Positions 63,361-64,000 of a stretch of 64,000 nucleotides of DNA are shown here, piece by piece. Each line of letters begins with the position of its first letter. Positions within the stretch are counted from its first letter, which is position 1. A model generated the notes under the pieces. The model made no database searches, had not been told where the DNA came from, and saw nothing but the letters and a program-made list of their open reading frames with translations. The stretch covers positions 1,116,001 through 1,180,000 of the forward strand of contig CAWKMN010000003.1 of assembly GCA_963850765.1 (NCBI GenBank). The letters are read 5' to 3'. The position numbers were made by a program, and so were the translations under genes. The DNA is from CAWKMN01 sp963850765. Lineage in GTDB: Bacteria; Chloroflexota; Anaerolineae; Aggregatilineales; Aggregatilineaceae.

Positions 63361-64000
63361 TCAGGAATCGAGTGCAATCACCGTTCCGCTGCGGGGGCCG
63401 GCCTGCACGGTCAAAACAGCGCCATCGAGCGCGGCCCGAGTCTGATTAAACCGGATGCGCAACTGGCTGGGGGCGCTGTCAAGCGGGATCCGCACGGTCC
63501 GCTCGGCGCTGCCCGTATTGAAGATCACGACCAGCCGCTCATCCATGTAGGCGCGCTCAAAAGCGTAGACGTCTCCTTCGGCCAGCAGCGTGCGATAGGT
63601 GCCGCGCCGCAGCGCCGGGTGCTGCTTGCGCAGGTAAACCGTCCCGCGCACATAGTCCAGCAGATCCACATCCCACAGGGCGCGATCCCAGGGCATGCCG
63701 CCGCGCGAACCGGGGTCATAGCCGCCCGTCATCCCGACCTCGTCCCCGTAGTAGATGGTTGGCGCGCCGGGCATCGTCATCTGGAACAGCATCGCCAGCT
63801 TGAGCGCCGTTTTGTTGTCGTCCACCATGGTAATAAAGCGCGGCGTATCATGGCTGCTCAGCAGGTTAAACTGCGCGCCGGTGATCTCCCAGTGATACAG
63901 GCTCAGCATCCGCTCAATCTCACGCGCGAAATCCTGCGCCAGCATGGGCTTGATCCGCGTGTAACCGCCGCCAGGATCCAGCGGGGCCAGTGTTTGCGCG
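63361..64000 (-). CDS. Alpha-amylase-family (GH13) glycosidase, C-terminal part
   Basis: Only the last 213 residues are inside the window; the 5' end lies beyond base 64000. Visible are the GH13 region IV motif LLSSHDTPRF (with the catalytic HD), then MTMPGAPTIYYGDEVGMTGG and a C-terminal beta domain (LVVIFNTGSAERTVRIPLDS). It would hydrolyse alpha-glucans or maltodextrins. It ends 16 bases upstream of the kinase gene, on the same strand, and may belong to the same transcript. Frame and stop are secure, start unknown. Confidence 0.88.
   Translation of the reverse strand, partial: AQTLAPLDPGGGYTRIKPMLAQDFAREIERMLSLYHWEITGAQFNLLSSHDTPRFITMVDDNKTALKLAMLFQMTMPGAPTIYYGDEVGMTGGYDPGSRGGMPWDRALWDVDLLDYVRGTVYLRKQHPALRRGTYRTLLAEGDVYAFERAYMDERLVVIFNTGSAERTVRIPLDSAPSQLRIRFNQTRAALDGAVLTVQAGPRSGTVIALDS

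Overview
The window is GC-rich bacterial chromosome with dense, mostly intact housekeeping genes. The best fit is an uncultured or little-studied Chloroflexota (Anaerolineae-like) bacterium. This rests on lipoproteins with Thr/Pro-rich linkers, a Threonyl-tRNA-synthetase-like nucleoside kinase, paired deoxynucleoside kinases, orphan GAF/PAS histidine kinases and CACAGAG-type intergenic palindromes. The phylum call is an inference from gene content, not from a marker-gene tree. I see no rRNA, CRISPR array, prophage or insertion sequence.

Layout. 0-5.2 kb: ParA start (partial), a DUF2344 protein, and a GntR-korA-korB operon for a 2-oxoacid:ferredoxin oxidoreductase with a promoter and palindromic operator. 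5.3-9.7 kb: TatA/B-like protein, EamA transporter and a PreP-type M16C protease. 9.8-14.6 kb: tRNA-Thr/Tyr/Thr-tuf-rpmG-tRNA-Trp-secE-nusG-rplK-rplA, closed by an intrinsic terminator. 14.6-24.5 kb: diverged macro-domain protein, small acidic and secreted proteins, an envelope cluster (histidine kinase, lipoprotein, site-2 protease, lytic transglycosylase), two deoxynucleoside kinases and a sugar isomerase-like protein. 24.8-34.3 kb: small exported peptide, TPR protein, class A PBP, rsmG, recF and a PA14/SH3 surface protein. 34.4-48.4 kb: surface-glycan glycosyltransferases, two large histidine kinases, a cysteine hydrolase, a tandem GNAT and a methyltransferase. 48.5-57.8 kb: zwf-pgl, a two-lobed solute-binding protein, ffh, rpsP-khpA-rimM-dprA, manC and DUF503. 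57.9-64 kb: an operon of a ThrRS-like/uridine-kinase-like protein and two tandem dynamin-like GTPases, then the 3' part of a GH13 amylase.

Data quality. Seven genes, including the normally essential ffh, are broken by eight frameshifts. Each can be repaired by removing one base. This points to insertion errors in the sequence rather than gene decay. One of them artificially fuses an acetyltransferase to a methyltransferase.

The most unusual features are the dynamin pair in a tight operon with the nucleoside kinase, the solute-binding protein with two internally homogenised copies, a kinase carrying a MazG-like tail, and at least five families of intergenic palindromic repeats, one of which occurs only between convergent genes here.
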